A stretch of 64,000 bases of DNA from Dicyema japonicum (Eukaryota; Dicyemida; Rhombozoa; Dicyemidae), in assembly GCA_011109175.1 (NCBI GenBank), contig RDEW01000038.1, positions 491,155 through 555,154 on the forward strand. Reading direction: 5' to 3'. Within the stretch, counting starts at the first letter, position 1; each line of letters opens with the position of its first letter. A model generated the notes under the pieces. It made no database searches, was not told where the DNA came from, and worked only from the letters and a program-made list of their open reading frames with translations. The position numbers and the translations under genes were made by a program. Below are positions 22,860 to 33,502 of the stretch, piece after piece.

Positions 22860-23070
22860 ATCAACAAACAGGTAACGCTTGGTAGTTATGTGACTCGAGT
22901 CGTGATTAGCTATAGGTTCGACTCTCAAACCCGTACTTCCCTGGTCGCTGATTTCCTTTCTGCTCTGTGTTTTATTAAGATCCTGAGAGGCGTCATTTGT
23001 CTCAGGGGACATCTGGCCAACATTCATAGAGTTCACTGGAGGGGTTCCCTCATTGGCAGACGTGGATAGT
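22860..23070 (+). repeat. tRNA-like repeat head (possible SINE)
   Basis: TGGTAGTTATGTGACTCGAG followed about 25 nt later by GGTTCGACTCTC has A-box-like and B-box-like spacing. The arms do not fold into a good cloverleaf. No second copy was found in the window. Confidence 0.3.
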
Positions 23071-23165
23071 GGAAAAGATGCTTTTCACTCCGATTATTGA
23101 AACTGGGTATACTTTAATTGGATGTTAATTATCTCTTAACCTTTTTTTCGATATATAAGGGTTAA

Positions 23166-24736
23166 TTATGTCGCGAGCGCTACCTGCAATATCGATTTTT
23201 TCCCTCGAAATTAAACGAATAGTCTTAAGACACTCACAAGTCAAACACAGTCAGATAACATAATTTATTTGCAAAACCCCAACTAACTAAACAAGGTAAG
23301 AGCCATTAACTAAAGAGGAAAGCCAAAATTTGGGGTCGTCTATATCGGGGCACTCTTATGTCTCTTCTTACGCAAACCTATATTGTCAATGTAATTAACT
23401 AACCTCATCTCCTTTCTCGAATGAGTATTTTGAGCAATGAACACCCATTTTTCTGTTCATTCTTTTGAAATAAGGGGAATTCAAATCTATTGGACAATGC
23501 ATGAAGTCAAATTCTATGAAATAATAAAAAAATTGATAACCTGCCTCTCCACTTGATTTAACGAATCTCTCTGTTTCAATTGAGTTTCTAAATTTCGCAT
23601 AACTATCAAACCATTCACAACTGCTTCATCATTTTTTTCAATGTAGCCTACATAAGGGAGAATTGGATTAAATCCTTTGATGCCTCTGTAACGACGAAAC
23701 GGATTGTCACCTAATTTATATATAAGGCCTGTTGAACTATGATAACTAAGATTATAAAATTGGACAGCTTTTTTAATCTGTTTTTTCCAACATTTATTTG
23801 GATCATCAAACAACATCTTCGACAAAGTTCGAGTGATTGTCTGATTGAATCTTTCTACAATTCCTAAAATAAAAATAATTCAATTGTATACCTTGACTAC
23901 GTGGGTTGTTTGACGTGAATGAATTTGAATAATGTTATATTTCTTGCAAATTGCAGTGACATGTGAGTTTTTAAACTCGGAGCCATTGTCCGACTGTAAA
24001 TATAAACATGGTCCATAATCCATGAATATATCCTCAAGGTTGTCAGCCAACTTCCAAACCACTTTTTTTCTTTAAGCTTTTTGTAACAGCCATATTTTGA
24101 ATAAATATCAATAGTCGTTAAAAGCCACGAATAACCATCATTATGCTTGCTAAACCTAGAGAATATAAAAAAATTGATACCTTTTAAGATCGATTAAATC
24201 TATTTGAAATCTCTCATTAGGCCGAGTTGCTATTATATGATTTTCTTCATCATATTCCTTAAGACTTTTGGCAAAAAGACATGTCTCACAATTGGAAACA
24301 ACATCGCAAATAACATCTCTTTTCACAAAAAAAATATCGTTCTTTACAATATGCTTCTAGGATGTTTTGGCCACAATGTGTTAAATCATGAATTTGAGTA
24401 GCGACAAACTTCATTTCCTCAACGTTGTCCGAAACAATAACCAATTTATCGCCTTCTGGGTCTTTTAGATACATTCTTCCTCCTTTAAGAACGAAGCTCT
24501 TGGACTTTTTTCGGATCCTGCACATAGCATATGCAGACACATCAGTAGGTAAGCCTCCTTCCAGAATAATTTTGAGATTATCATATTCAACATATGTCTT
24601 AACAAGCAAGCGTGACATAACTAAAAATTAGAATTTAATCCAAAAGAACAATTTTTATAGATTCAAAAAAATTCAAAAAATTCAAAAAATCGATATTGCA
24701 GGTAGCGCATAGTTTCAAATAGCGCTCGCGACATAA
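23166..24736 (-). mobile_element. TIR DNA transposon with retroviral-type integrase (GIN/KRBA2-like)
   Basis: The ends are inverted repeats: TTATGTCGCGAGCGCTA at the left (23166) and its complement at the right (ending 24736), continuing as CCTGCAATATCGATTTTTT. The right end carries an extra 17 nt that duplicates the GCGCTA motif. Between them, minus-strand frames encode an N-terminal region, an H-H-C-C zinc-binding segment (IHDLTHCGQNILEAY and a following Cys pair), an rve core (YSWLLTTIDIYSKY, then SDNGSEF) and a C-terminal DDPNKCWKKQIKKAV helix with a later SSTGLIYKLGDNPF. This order is that of integrases of the KRBA2/GIN class of cellular DNA elements. Two or three frame breaks are visible. 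An inserted block at about 23225-23370 recurs inverted at 38822-38962. No target-site duplication is obvious. Confidence 0.78.
23225..23370. repeat. Repeat shared, inverted, with 38822-38962
   Basis: The block containing AAATTTGGGGTCGTCTATAT and its neighbours is found in reverse complement, nearly identical, at 38822-38962. It lies just inside the left end of the integrase transposon, so the other copy may be the end of a second, truncated transposon. Confidence 0.8.
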
Positions 24737-24789
24737 TATAGGGTTTCTCAATGCGACATTACAAAGGCTTAAAAATCTTTGGCTAAAAC

Positions 24790-25260
24790 GGAAAGGATAT
24801 AACATAAAACGAAGGATTATGTTGTACGACACTTTCGTCAAACCAATTCTACTATACAACTCTGTGACCTGGGCCACCTCTAAAGAGGAATTGGAGAGGC
24901 TAGACTCATTTCACAGGAATCATCTAATCATAACTGGAATGTCCTGGCCATCCAAGATCTCGCGGAATGGACTGTACAATAAGTGTGACTGTATACCATT
25001 AAGCCACAAGATCATTAGCTCTCGTTGGAGACTTTTTGGACACGTCCTGAGGTTGGACCCGATATCCCCTCCGAATATCGCAATGGAGATTACTACTCCT
25101 CCAATGTTTCGTGGAAGACCGAGAACTACTCTTCCGGTTGTTCTACAAAACGATCTGAAAGCCGTGAAGAAAACATTGGCATCTAATGACGATCTGGACT
25201 CACTGAGGGACCTAGCAAAAAACAGAAGACTTGGAGCAACCTAACTAATTCTCTTATATT
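24790..25260 (+). mobile_element. RTE-like LINE C-terminal fragment
   Basis: A 141-codon frame (24819-25244) contains YDTFVKPILLYNSVTWATS, SRWRLFGHVLRLD and the RGRPRTTLP basic block, the usual end of RTE-type LINE ORFs. It abuts the right end of the integrase transposon. Related tails occur at 44175-44260 (+), 63040-63210 (-) and 63760-64000 (+). Confidence 0.75.
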
Positions 25261-25299
25261 TTTTGCTGCACATGCTATAAATATTATGGCTCTCGTGAA

Positions 25300-26000
25300 A
25301 GTGCTAATAATAATGTGTTTTTCTTTGTTTTAAGACCCGCAAGATTCCTGATTTCCTCTCAAAGTCGGTCAGAAATTGAAATAACATGCATTCACTCTTA
25401 TCAGGAATTGAGGTTAATCCTCTTCCAAAACTATTCCTGCTGGGATATAATCTTTCTTTGTTAGCAGGTTTTAAATGCACTCGTAAGTTAGAGAGTATAC
25501 GCCTGATTTCTAAATCAATAGCTTCGAATTCACGTGGTTCAATGTCGATAAGCCCAATATAATAATTATACAGCGAGAGTGCGTATTCATTTATCGCTTT
25601 AAACAAATTTACAGCGTTTAATTTCGAATTCGCCAGCATCTCTATTCTTTTCTTCACATTTTCAGCAATTTTTCCATAACTTTGTCTTTCATAACCGTAC
25701 TCCCTTTATCTTCTAACACTCCAAGATAGCGATATCCCTCACAACCATCCAGATAACTTGTATCTTTGACACATTTCAGATTAGTCGCAGACTTTTCACA
25801 GTTTCTTTTAAGCCAACAACACTCAATATCCTCCATCATTTGTAGAATAGTATCTTTATATTCGGCAATTATTTTCAGGTCGTCAATAAAAAGAAAATGG
25901 TTAGTCGCATATGTCACAATAGACGGATCACTTTGATACATATCTTCGGAAATTTTATATTTAATATTCGGCTTAGTGGGTTCATTACCAGAGTAAACAT
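25300..26000 (-). mobile_element. R4/Dong-like LINE reverse transcriptase fragment
   Basis: Minus-strand frames encode the palm NHFLFIDDLKIIAEYKDT, then EGYRYLGVLEDKGS, the KKRIEMLANSKLNAVNLFKA segment and YPSRNSFGRGL. A DD palm followed by YRYLG and the GGRGL-type block is the layout of RLE-type LINEs near R4/Dong. A matching C-terminal part (zinc knuckle, KPD) is at 7530-7990. A frame break occurs at about 25655. Confidence 0.65.
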
Positions 26001-26044
26001 CTGGGGAGAGAGTGAGTCTCCTTGCAAGATTCCTATTCCAAGTT

Positions 26045-26800
26045 TGATCTAAACCTTAGTTGTAAATATTATCAACGAATTTGTCACTTTCCCCATTCAA
26101 TGTTTCGTTTACGGCATTGTTGATCATTTCTTCTGTAATGGTATCTTCAATTTTTACGGAATCACGAATCTTTTCAATTTGATTCCAACAATTAAATATT
26201 AAATTTGGATCAAGTTTTTCCCAGCTTTTAGAAATTAGCAGAATTACATGACGAAGAATTCATCATCCTCCTCAAAACACAAATACTGAATCAGATAATT
26301 TGAGTAATAATCTTTAAAGTTCTTGATAATTCCCATATCCAATGGTTGCAAATACGGTGTTGTATTTTTTGGCAAAAATAAAAACTCAATATTTGAGCAT
26401 TCAATAATTTTATGACATCCCGCATTATCAAACAATATTAATACTTTTCTGTTAATTGTATAAAATCTTTCATTTATCCGAGTCAACCAGCTCATAAAAA
26501 TATTTCCAGTCATCCATGCATTTTTAGAGAATGAATAAGAAATTCCAAAATCTTTCACATTGAAATTTTTGAGACATCGAGGGTTTTTAAAATTTCCAAC
26601 AATAAATGGATCAAGTTTTTCCCCCATGGAATTGAAACAAAGAAGTACAGTGACTCTTTCTTTTCCCTGTTTAAAGCCAAAAGTATCGTCATTTATTCCG
26701 ACAAACGACTATCGTGGAGTCCTTTTTATATAAAGAGCAGTTTCATCACAATTAAAAACATTTTGTCTTCCATATTGAATAATTTTCTCGTCAAGAATTT
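26045..26800 (-). mobile_element. Tigger/pogo-type transposase fragment, copy 1
   Basis: The minus-strand frame (26244-26627) carries the DDE_1-family core: WLTRINERF, LFDNAGCHK (second catalytic Asp, DN), FLPKNTTPYLQPLDMGIIKNFK (third acidic position). The DNAGCH, LPPNTT-like and LQPLD motifs are diagnostic of Tigger/jerky/pogo transposases. Sequence to 26800 continues upstream transposase with stops. The 3' flank (26045-26240) is shared with copy 2 at 61065-61640. Confidence 0.88.
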
Positions 26801-26901
26801 AAAAAACTCATTGATTGTATTATTATTTAATTATCATATTAAAAAACTAGAAATAACAATTTATTTAAATAAAAACTGAATTTGAATAATTTATTTTTGT
26901 G

Positions 26902-29900
26902 ATGCAATATGATATAACCAGTGATTACATCTTGAATCCCGAAAAATATCGGCACATCGTCGACAAACATGGAAGGACCATCCTTCACTATCTGTGCATG
27001 CTCGGACAAGAGGAGCCAATCATGAAACTCTTAAACACGGACAGCTTTTCTGAAATAATCAGCAAACAAGATGTATACGGTCGTACACCCTTGCACTATG
27101 CCTTCCTACATTCCAACCTGCTATGTGCGAACCTCCTGATCGAGGTATTGTCATTTATAATTTTCAGAAAGGAGCGAACTTGCACGTGGTCGACCAAAAC
27201 TACTGTGTACCCTGCGATTTGTGCCTTCGTCGGGTAAAACGGAAATTTTGGTTGAGAGAACAAAGTCTTCCTTCAATAATTTTAGAAAAATGGTCACCTG
27301 ATGTCTGCGTGACCTCTCTGGTTTATCAACTATCTGATAAATTTGGGAACCGTCAACAAATAAAGCCGAGGATCTTCTCTTCCGTGGTTAACCAAAACCT
27401 TACAGTGATTCAGGTTTTCTGTGAAATCCATTCAGATGGCCACCAGTAAGAACCACACACTTCTCCTTACCGACACCAAACACGTTTACTCTCACGGACT
27501 CGGCACGGGGGGTCGACTTGGTCACGGAGACGGTGAAACCTACCTCGTTTTTTTGTTTATTACTGTTAGTTACCTGAACTGATAGAGGACCTTCACGATG
27601 TGACCCACGTGGATGTTTCCGACGGTTATTCTCTATTTGTGACAAAACAGTATTTTTTACCTCTTTTTAGGAACCTTGTCTACGGATGTGGAATCGTCCC
27701 TTCGGCAGATCTTTTTTCGGCTCCTTTGAACTCCCATATTTTGTCTCCAAAGTTGGTTTATTCAAGCAAATCCTTAGTCGGCTTTCCTTTAATCAGTAGA
27801 TCAAAGGGATTACCGCCTCTCCAAACTACCTGTTCATTTTCACTGGGACAGAATTGAAAATATGGGGGGTCAATACCGGACAGGCCGGAATAACCTGTGA
27901 TTTGGAGATATTTTCCAATATGCCCGTGTTTCTCCCCCTACCCGATCGTTCATCAATTATCATGGTATCACCCAGTCAACAAGCTGCTGCGGTTTTACTC
28001 TCAAATTCTGACATTATTCTTTTCTTCAAGCACAGCACGATCAAAGTCCTTTCCAGGTGCTATGATTTCACCACCAGATCTCTGAATATCCTCAAAGTCG
28101 TACTTTATTTCCAGGTTGTGCCGATCTTGTTCATGTTGAGCAATCAAGGGACCGTAATATTGCTGATAACCTTAGACTTTCTTGTGGACCAAGAATTCGA
28201 ACGTTATTCAGCTAAACTGGGCTATTCCCCCAAATTTAAGAGCTTCGATTATCGATATCGCGGTTTGTGGTGGATATCTGGTGATAATTGCTGGGGGACG
28301 AGTGTTTTTTTCTTCAATCAGCTCGATTCTTGATTATCCATATTCCGGAAGTTTGGTTTGAGGTTCTATTAGAAATTGAAATTTTTCCGCGGCCAGTTTT
28401 CGGGATTCGGAAAGCTCTGAGAATTTACTGTGACACTTTAACAGGGGCCAACGTTTATCTGCTATGCTGTGACCCGAAGAGCCTGTAAAAATCTATGATA
28501 TTCTAGGATAAAACCAATCTTGAGGACTGAGGACACCCTCCAGTCTGACATGGAATGTTTTCTTGAAAAATTCTCCAATTCTGTAATATTTGATTTAATT
28601 TTAGAGCGGGAAAATTCCTAAAGTCGTATTTTCATCGGTTTTAGCGGAAAGAAATTCCGTGAGTTTAACAGAAAATGATTTTCTAAGCAATTTTAAGACG
28701 AATTTGAGCTCTCTTCTGTCTACAACAATTTGTTCACGGAATTGGTTTTCTTAGAAATTATTTCTTAGCTGTGAATTTGTGCTGAAAACCCGTGACGGAC
28801 TTATTCGGGGGTTCCCGTGCTATATTTTATATCTTCGAATCCCTCTGTTTGCTTTGATATTCGAAGGTTCGGCGAATTTTCGTAAACATCAAAATGAGAT
28901 GGTCCTCGACTGCTCTGATCGCACATTGGAGCTACTGTCTGACTACATAGTGGACGATACTTGCCTTGCTTCTTACACACGTGGTTGTATTGGTTATGAA
29001 TGACAGACAAGTCCCTCGATATCAGGATTTTGCGAGAACTTCTGACTGTCGCAGATTTTTTGATGTTTGATCACCTAAAAACGGAATGTTCCACGATTTT
29101 GTGTGCTTATGGTAATATCTGGGTTCATTTCAGCCCATTCTAACAACGTATTCGAACTGGTCAAATTTGCTGACACTTATAGGGTCTGTCTTCTCAGAAA
29201 AGTTTGCTTTGAGTTAGTCCTTGAAGACCTTGACACGTTTTATGAACTGGAGTACTGATATCCCTCATTTTAGGACCTTTCAGCAACTTTCAGGGAGTTT
29301 GTTTGTCGAATTTGTCGAATATTTTAAATTATCACTGAGAGTATGATTTTGAGACACTACAGGATGAGTTTGATCAAGATTTGATGGATGAGGCTCAAAT
29401 TGGGGACCTTCTTCGGGGGTTTTCTCTTAACAAGTCAACAAGACGATCCAGAAAGTTCAAAAACAGGTCTCTCACTACTTCTTTGTCGGATCCTTCTGAT
29501 AAATTCATATGGGAACCAAATCAGGTGTCTAAAGACACGTGGGAGGTAAATCAGTCAAATCGGTCTTCTAAAGATATGTGTGAACTTAATCAGTCGAATC
29601 TGTCTTCTGAGAACACTGTGGGATCTCTTAATAATTCTATGGTTTCTGTGTGGTCACATTTCCAGTCCTTTCCGCATGTACGACTTAAAATGCCGAAGAA
29701 TAAAGAAAAGAGATCATTCGTGGGTGGATTATCGTTTTCAGGATGGTATTTGCTTATTACAATATTTCAGGGCTATTCGAGAAAACGCAGTCAGTAGGCC
29801 TGTTGCGGATATTATGAGGGAACAGAGGATTGCTAAGGACTTTTGTCCTCCTAGTCCCAAACCTTTTGAATTGCTGCAGGTATTAGGAGTTTTTAGTAGG

Positions 29901-30047
29901 GAGATTGAGGAACGTGCTGTAAATGAAGTGAGAGATTATTATGAATCCATAAATGGCGGAGAAGATTATGTGGTTACTGTTGTTACTGTTGATGATAAAT
30001 CTATTCCAAGTAGTACTCAGTGGCCAGCTCGTAGTCCTTTTCCATAA
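26902..30047 (+). CDS. IBTK: IBTK orthologue (ankyrin-RCC1-BTB protein), many mini-introns
   Basis: IBTK is a Cullin-3 substrate adaptor and, in vertebrates, an inhibitor of Bruton kinase. Order seen: two ankyrin repeats (DKHGRTILHYLCMLG, DVYGRTPLHYAFLHS; 26960-27220), RCC1-type blades (HVYSHGLGTGGRLGHGD at about 27500; YGCGIVPSADLF; ELKIWGVNTG at about 27860), a linker, one BTB-BACK unit (28780-29290: CEFVLKTRDGLIRGF, IFEGSANF, then ELVKFADTY), a polar tail, and the family C-terminus (DIMREQ, IEERAVNEVRDYY). Frame-restoring introns include 27145-27167, 27414-27435, 27547-27569, 27650-27670, 27777-27799 and 28185-28212, with about ten more downstream; the one near 29300 is not resolved. The product is about 900 aa versus about 1350 in human. 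The first of the two family BTB domains is not seen. ATG at 26902 gives a complete first ankyrin repeat. Confidence 0.9.
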
Positions 30048-30049
30048 TT

Positions 30050-30460
30050 ATTTTCATTTTGATAAAATGTGTTTTTAACTTCAATTTATACTTGAATAGT
30101 ATCTTGTTTTTTGTTGAGGTGGTGATGCCCCACCTTTGTCTCTATTTCTTTGTCAAAAAATCAGCGGCAAAACAGGCTCTTTCGGAATTAGCAGAGTTAG
30201 ATAGAAGAGAGCTTGCACAAATCGTTCCCTACTCGTATTGTCAGCCAAATGGCAACTAATAGTACACGTATCATGTGTATTGAATCTTGGTCACAGACGG
30301 TAGTCTGAGTTTCCATAAGTTTTCTACAGCGGGTATCGTCGAAAGTTCGTGAATATACCAAGTATTGTGCCGTACATGAATCTTTGACAGATCCCACAGC
30401 GCCATTTGCGGACTCTCAGTCTGTCTATTCTACCTCGTTTACAATTGCTACTTTCAACTT
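30050..30460 (+). other. Unrecognised short ORF downstream of IBTK
   Basis: A 66-codon frame (30059-30259) ends with a charged helix SAAKQALSELAELDRRELAQ that looks like real protein rather than noise, but I cannot assign it. It may be an exon of a separate gene or a retroelement piece. Confidence 0.25.
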
Positions 30461-30467
30461 CAGAGAA

Positions 30468-30706
30468 GCGGACGACCTCGATAAACTATGGAGACGTGCG
30501 AGGAGGAAAGTTACAGGGAAAAAATTGGTAGAACTGATAGTAAAGAGCACGGGACAAGTAGAATCCTATGTTTATGGTAACGCAGNAACTGCGGAAGACC
30601 TCAATAAACTATGGAGACGTGCGAGGAGGAAAGTTACAGGGAAAAAATTGGTAGAACTGATAGTAAAGAGCACGGGACAAGTAGAATCCTATGTTTATGG
30701 TAACGC
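30468..30706 (+). repeat. Duplicated block flanking a single N (contig join)
   Basis: About 118 bp around ACTATGGAGACGTGCGAGGA occurs twice, on each side of the single N at 30586, almost identical. It encodes a basic segment (DKLWRRARRKVTGKKLVELI) in frame. This pattern, also at 35228 and 40341, is most simply two overlapping contig ends that were joined without being merged. Confidence 0.75.
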
Positions 30707-30749
30707 AGGAGTGCTAACTAACAAATGGACCCAATTTCCATAGCATATG

Positions 30750-31250
30750 ATAAGACAGATGCATTTATTTCCACTATCGGATGAAAGTTTGCTTCAAAGA
30801 AATGCAAACCGTAAGATCGACTCTGGTCGAGGCAGAGGCTCGAAATGAAGGTGATCAGTAGGAACGCCTTCGCAACTTGGCTTTTTAACTAAAAATGTTT
30901 AATTGTTTTCTTTTTCCAAAAAAATAATGTTTCTTTATCAAAAATTAAAAATTAAGTGTTATATTTTTAAATACTATATTTTGTGGTTTATAAATGCTAT
31001 AATGCTATTTTTAAATTTTACCGCTATAAAAAATTACCCTACCAATCACCTTATTTTATTTGCGATTATCCCAGAAAATAATGTGCATAACCACTGCTAA
31101 AGCAAATTACTGCTTTTCTAGCATTTTCCGACTCACGCATTCACGTGCTTTTTCAACGCTATCTTATAAAATGGAATCATTGCATTCCTTAAATGACATT
31201 TGAGAAGTGTTGTCACAATTTCCCGTTTGAGCATTCAATATTGTTAAGAT
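30750..31250. other. No recognisable gene
   Basis: AT-rich. A short stretch near 30800-30890 (GACTCTGGTCGAGGCAGAGGCT) resembles 19975-20030, so it is probably retroelement debris. Confidence 0.35.
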
Positions 31251-31257
31251 ATAAAAA

Positions 31258-31816
31258 TTACTGGGGATATTCATCTACCTCCACAATTCCATTAAATAAA
31301 CTGTTCCGGTGATATGGGAATTGAGTCACAGCTAATTGCAGCTCTGGCATCGACCAATTTTTGCTAGAAAATGTGTTCATAACAATTCTGTCAATCAGAA
31401 TAAAAATTAGATCAATTAAAAACAAAAATTCAAATTTTTGTAAAAAAAGTAAGTCAGAAGAGACGTGAAAAAGTCGTTGCAAAGTCATCTTCTATCCTTT
31501 TCATAAATGTGAAAATGTTGCCGCAGAGAAGGGAATCCTTAGACAGAAATTGAGTCCCACACCACGAGGCAAGTCCATATCCAACGATAACTAGAATTTC
31601 TACATTATTTATACTTGTGGAAAACGTCGTAGCAAAAGCGAGGCGGAAAAATCTATTTCTCACAGACAAAGTGATTGATTTTTTATATTCTGAATGCATG
31701 ATGTAAATTGCCAACAAAGAGGTAGACACAGTTGCACTTATTTGACACATTGTGCACGGTTTTATGGCTTTGTCCGATTCTTTTTCAAGCAAAATTTCCC
31801 TAACACGACTGAGCAT
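31258..31816 (-). CDS. Hypothetical small membrane protein (weak DMAC1/TMEM261 resemblance)
   Basis: The minus-strand frame of 120 codons has KPCTMCQISATVSTSLLAIY, a C-x2-C followed by a hydrophobic segment, then a second hydrophobic segment after FFRLAFATTF. A possible 24-nt intron (GTATAAAT...TTCTAG, about 31591-31614) would join FST to IIVGYGLASW and make the second segment a cleaner membrane helix. CxxC plus two helices is reminiscent of the DUF4536 (DMAC1) family of mitochondrial inner-membrane assembly factors, but the similarity is slight. A second frame (31258-31488) may be a further exon. Confidence 0.35.
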
Positions 31817-31889
31817 ACTTCAAATTAAATTTTTATAAGTTAAATTAAGGAATTAATTAAAATTTGAATTAATTAAAATTTTACACATA

Positions 31890-32060
31890 TTTCTTGGACT
31901 AATGTCCAAAAAATCTCGACAACACAAAAAAAGGGATTTTGGAGTGACAGAAAAGTGATCCATAGACAAAAAACATGATGTTGACACTTTTAGAGATCCT
32001 AATACGAAGAAAGTCTTGGAATAAAGATTTGATAACAAACAATACATTGTACCCTTGCTT
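31890..32060. repeat. Repeat pair with 55670-55800
   Basis: A block with AAAAAAGGGATTTTGGAGTG and following sequence through ACATGATGT is repeated at 55700-55760 in the same orientation with substitutions. Minus-strand reading gives partly conserved peptides, so it may be a relic of a coding element. Not identified. Confidence 0.45.
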
Positions 32061-32084
32061 CTCTATTACTAAACTTATAGTGGT

Positions 32085-32515
32085 TGTGGTGACCAATTAG
32101 ATTGGTTAGCGATGTCGCTTGGGTCACGAGGGTCTGATTACCACATCGTTTCCAACATTTCTATTATAGGCTTCTGCAATTCCTTATAGATGTCATGTAA
32201 TCCGCCAGGCTTAGTAGTTAATTGGCTGTCTGAAAATGCTACAGAGCCACTAAATAATGGTTTGCCGATAAAGGGAGTCGGTTATTGCTTTGGCTTGACG
32301 GGTTATGTCGTCATCAGTGAACATTTCTGATTCGTCTTTTGGTGCATTCCTTATCATATATGTCTATAAAAGACTCAACACAAGAAAAAAAGTGTAGGGC
32401 ATTCCTTGGTTCTTTTCTATGATTAGTTATGATTACTGTTCTTTACTTAAATAAAGTGTGTGTCCTGCCTTGTAGGAGCTATAGCTAATATGGCTCTTTG
32501 CAAAAGTGTAGTATT
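32085..32515 (+). repeat. SINE family A, diverged copy
   Basis: The 3' half (CATTCCTTGGTTC ... ACTTAAATAAAGTGTGTGTC ... GGAGCTATAGC ... ATGGCTC) matches the complete SINE at 46814-47116. The 5' part has a tRNA-like stretch (GATTGGTTAGCGATGTCG). An insertion separates the two halves. Confidence 0.65.
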
Positions 32516-32519
32516 TGAA

Positions 32520-33490
32520 CACAAAGTACCCCAAGAAAAGGAAATTGGTTGTCTTTAGTTTAATTTAGTCTTTTGAAAAAGCAATATAAAAAAGTGGTTG
32601 TATGTTTGTAATTTTCGTTTAAATTGCATTCGTGTTAATTGAATTATGGAAAGATCTGATCCTGGATTTTCTTTTACGACCCTCACGAAAAAAGCAGAAT
32701 ATGGGACAATGCACGTCTTTATGCTTGTCAGATAGGAAGTTTGCGACTCTTTCAACGGTTCAAGTGACCAATGCCAACATGTGGGTCTTGTGGCATATTA
32801 TATTGACCTATAAAGACCCAAAAGTTCCAATTTCAATCAATTCCTCATTTTACTTTAATTATTCTGATTTAAATTTGAACAGTAAAATTCATGTCTGATC
32901 ATTGAAGACTTGAATTTTTAAACCTACTTAAACCATGAAAATTTGTTGATTGGTTTTTAACACAGTTCTTTCATAAAATGTTGAATTATGAATTAACTTA
33001 TTGCTGAATTATTTAACTTCATCGATTCCCGGGTTTTTTAATCTTACAGTGATCTGACCATTTTACTGTTTCCAGAGAAAATCAACCGGGAAGAAAAATA
33101 TTCTGATAAAATTTAATTAACTATTAACATCGATTAAACCGAGAAAGAACTTAATAGTTAATAATTAAGTTCTCACTGTTGCAGAAATAGATTTTCTAAT
33201 GTCACAAAAGTCCATTTAGACCTGAGAAATAAAAAATTCCATCTTGCAGTTTTCGGATAACCCAATGATGGAGTGTGAGAAAGCGAATGATCTTTTTCGT
33301 ATCATCCTGGCATTGGGTGTCACCTGAGACAGGTGAAGTACATGCCATCACTCTACTGTAACGAACATAGATGACAAAGTAAAGGAGAAGAACATTCCAC
33401 CAAGTACTTGGTGGCGTAAGATCTGCTAAAATAAATCATCTATTGATTTTTAACCCAAATGAATTATCGTTAGTAAAATTAATTAAAATG
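32520..33490. other. Spacer with a diverged copy of the 47130-47420 repeat
   Basis: At about 33255-33420 the order CGAATGATCTTTTTCGTATC, CTGGCATTGGGTGTCACCT and CCATCACTCTA follows that of the repeats at 47130-47420 and 50265-50580, but is more diverged. The rest is AT-rich with no gene seen. Confidence 0.45.
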
Positions 33491-33502
33491 TTAAATCTAA
33501 TA

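Noticed and set aside
30384-30743. A 119-codon + strand frame with an apparent internal repeat
   Set aside because: The repeat is the unmerged overlap at the N at 30586.
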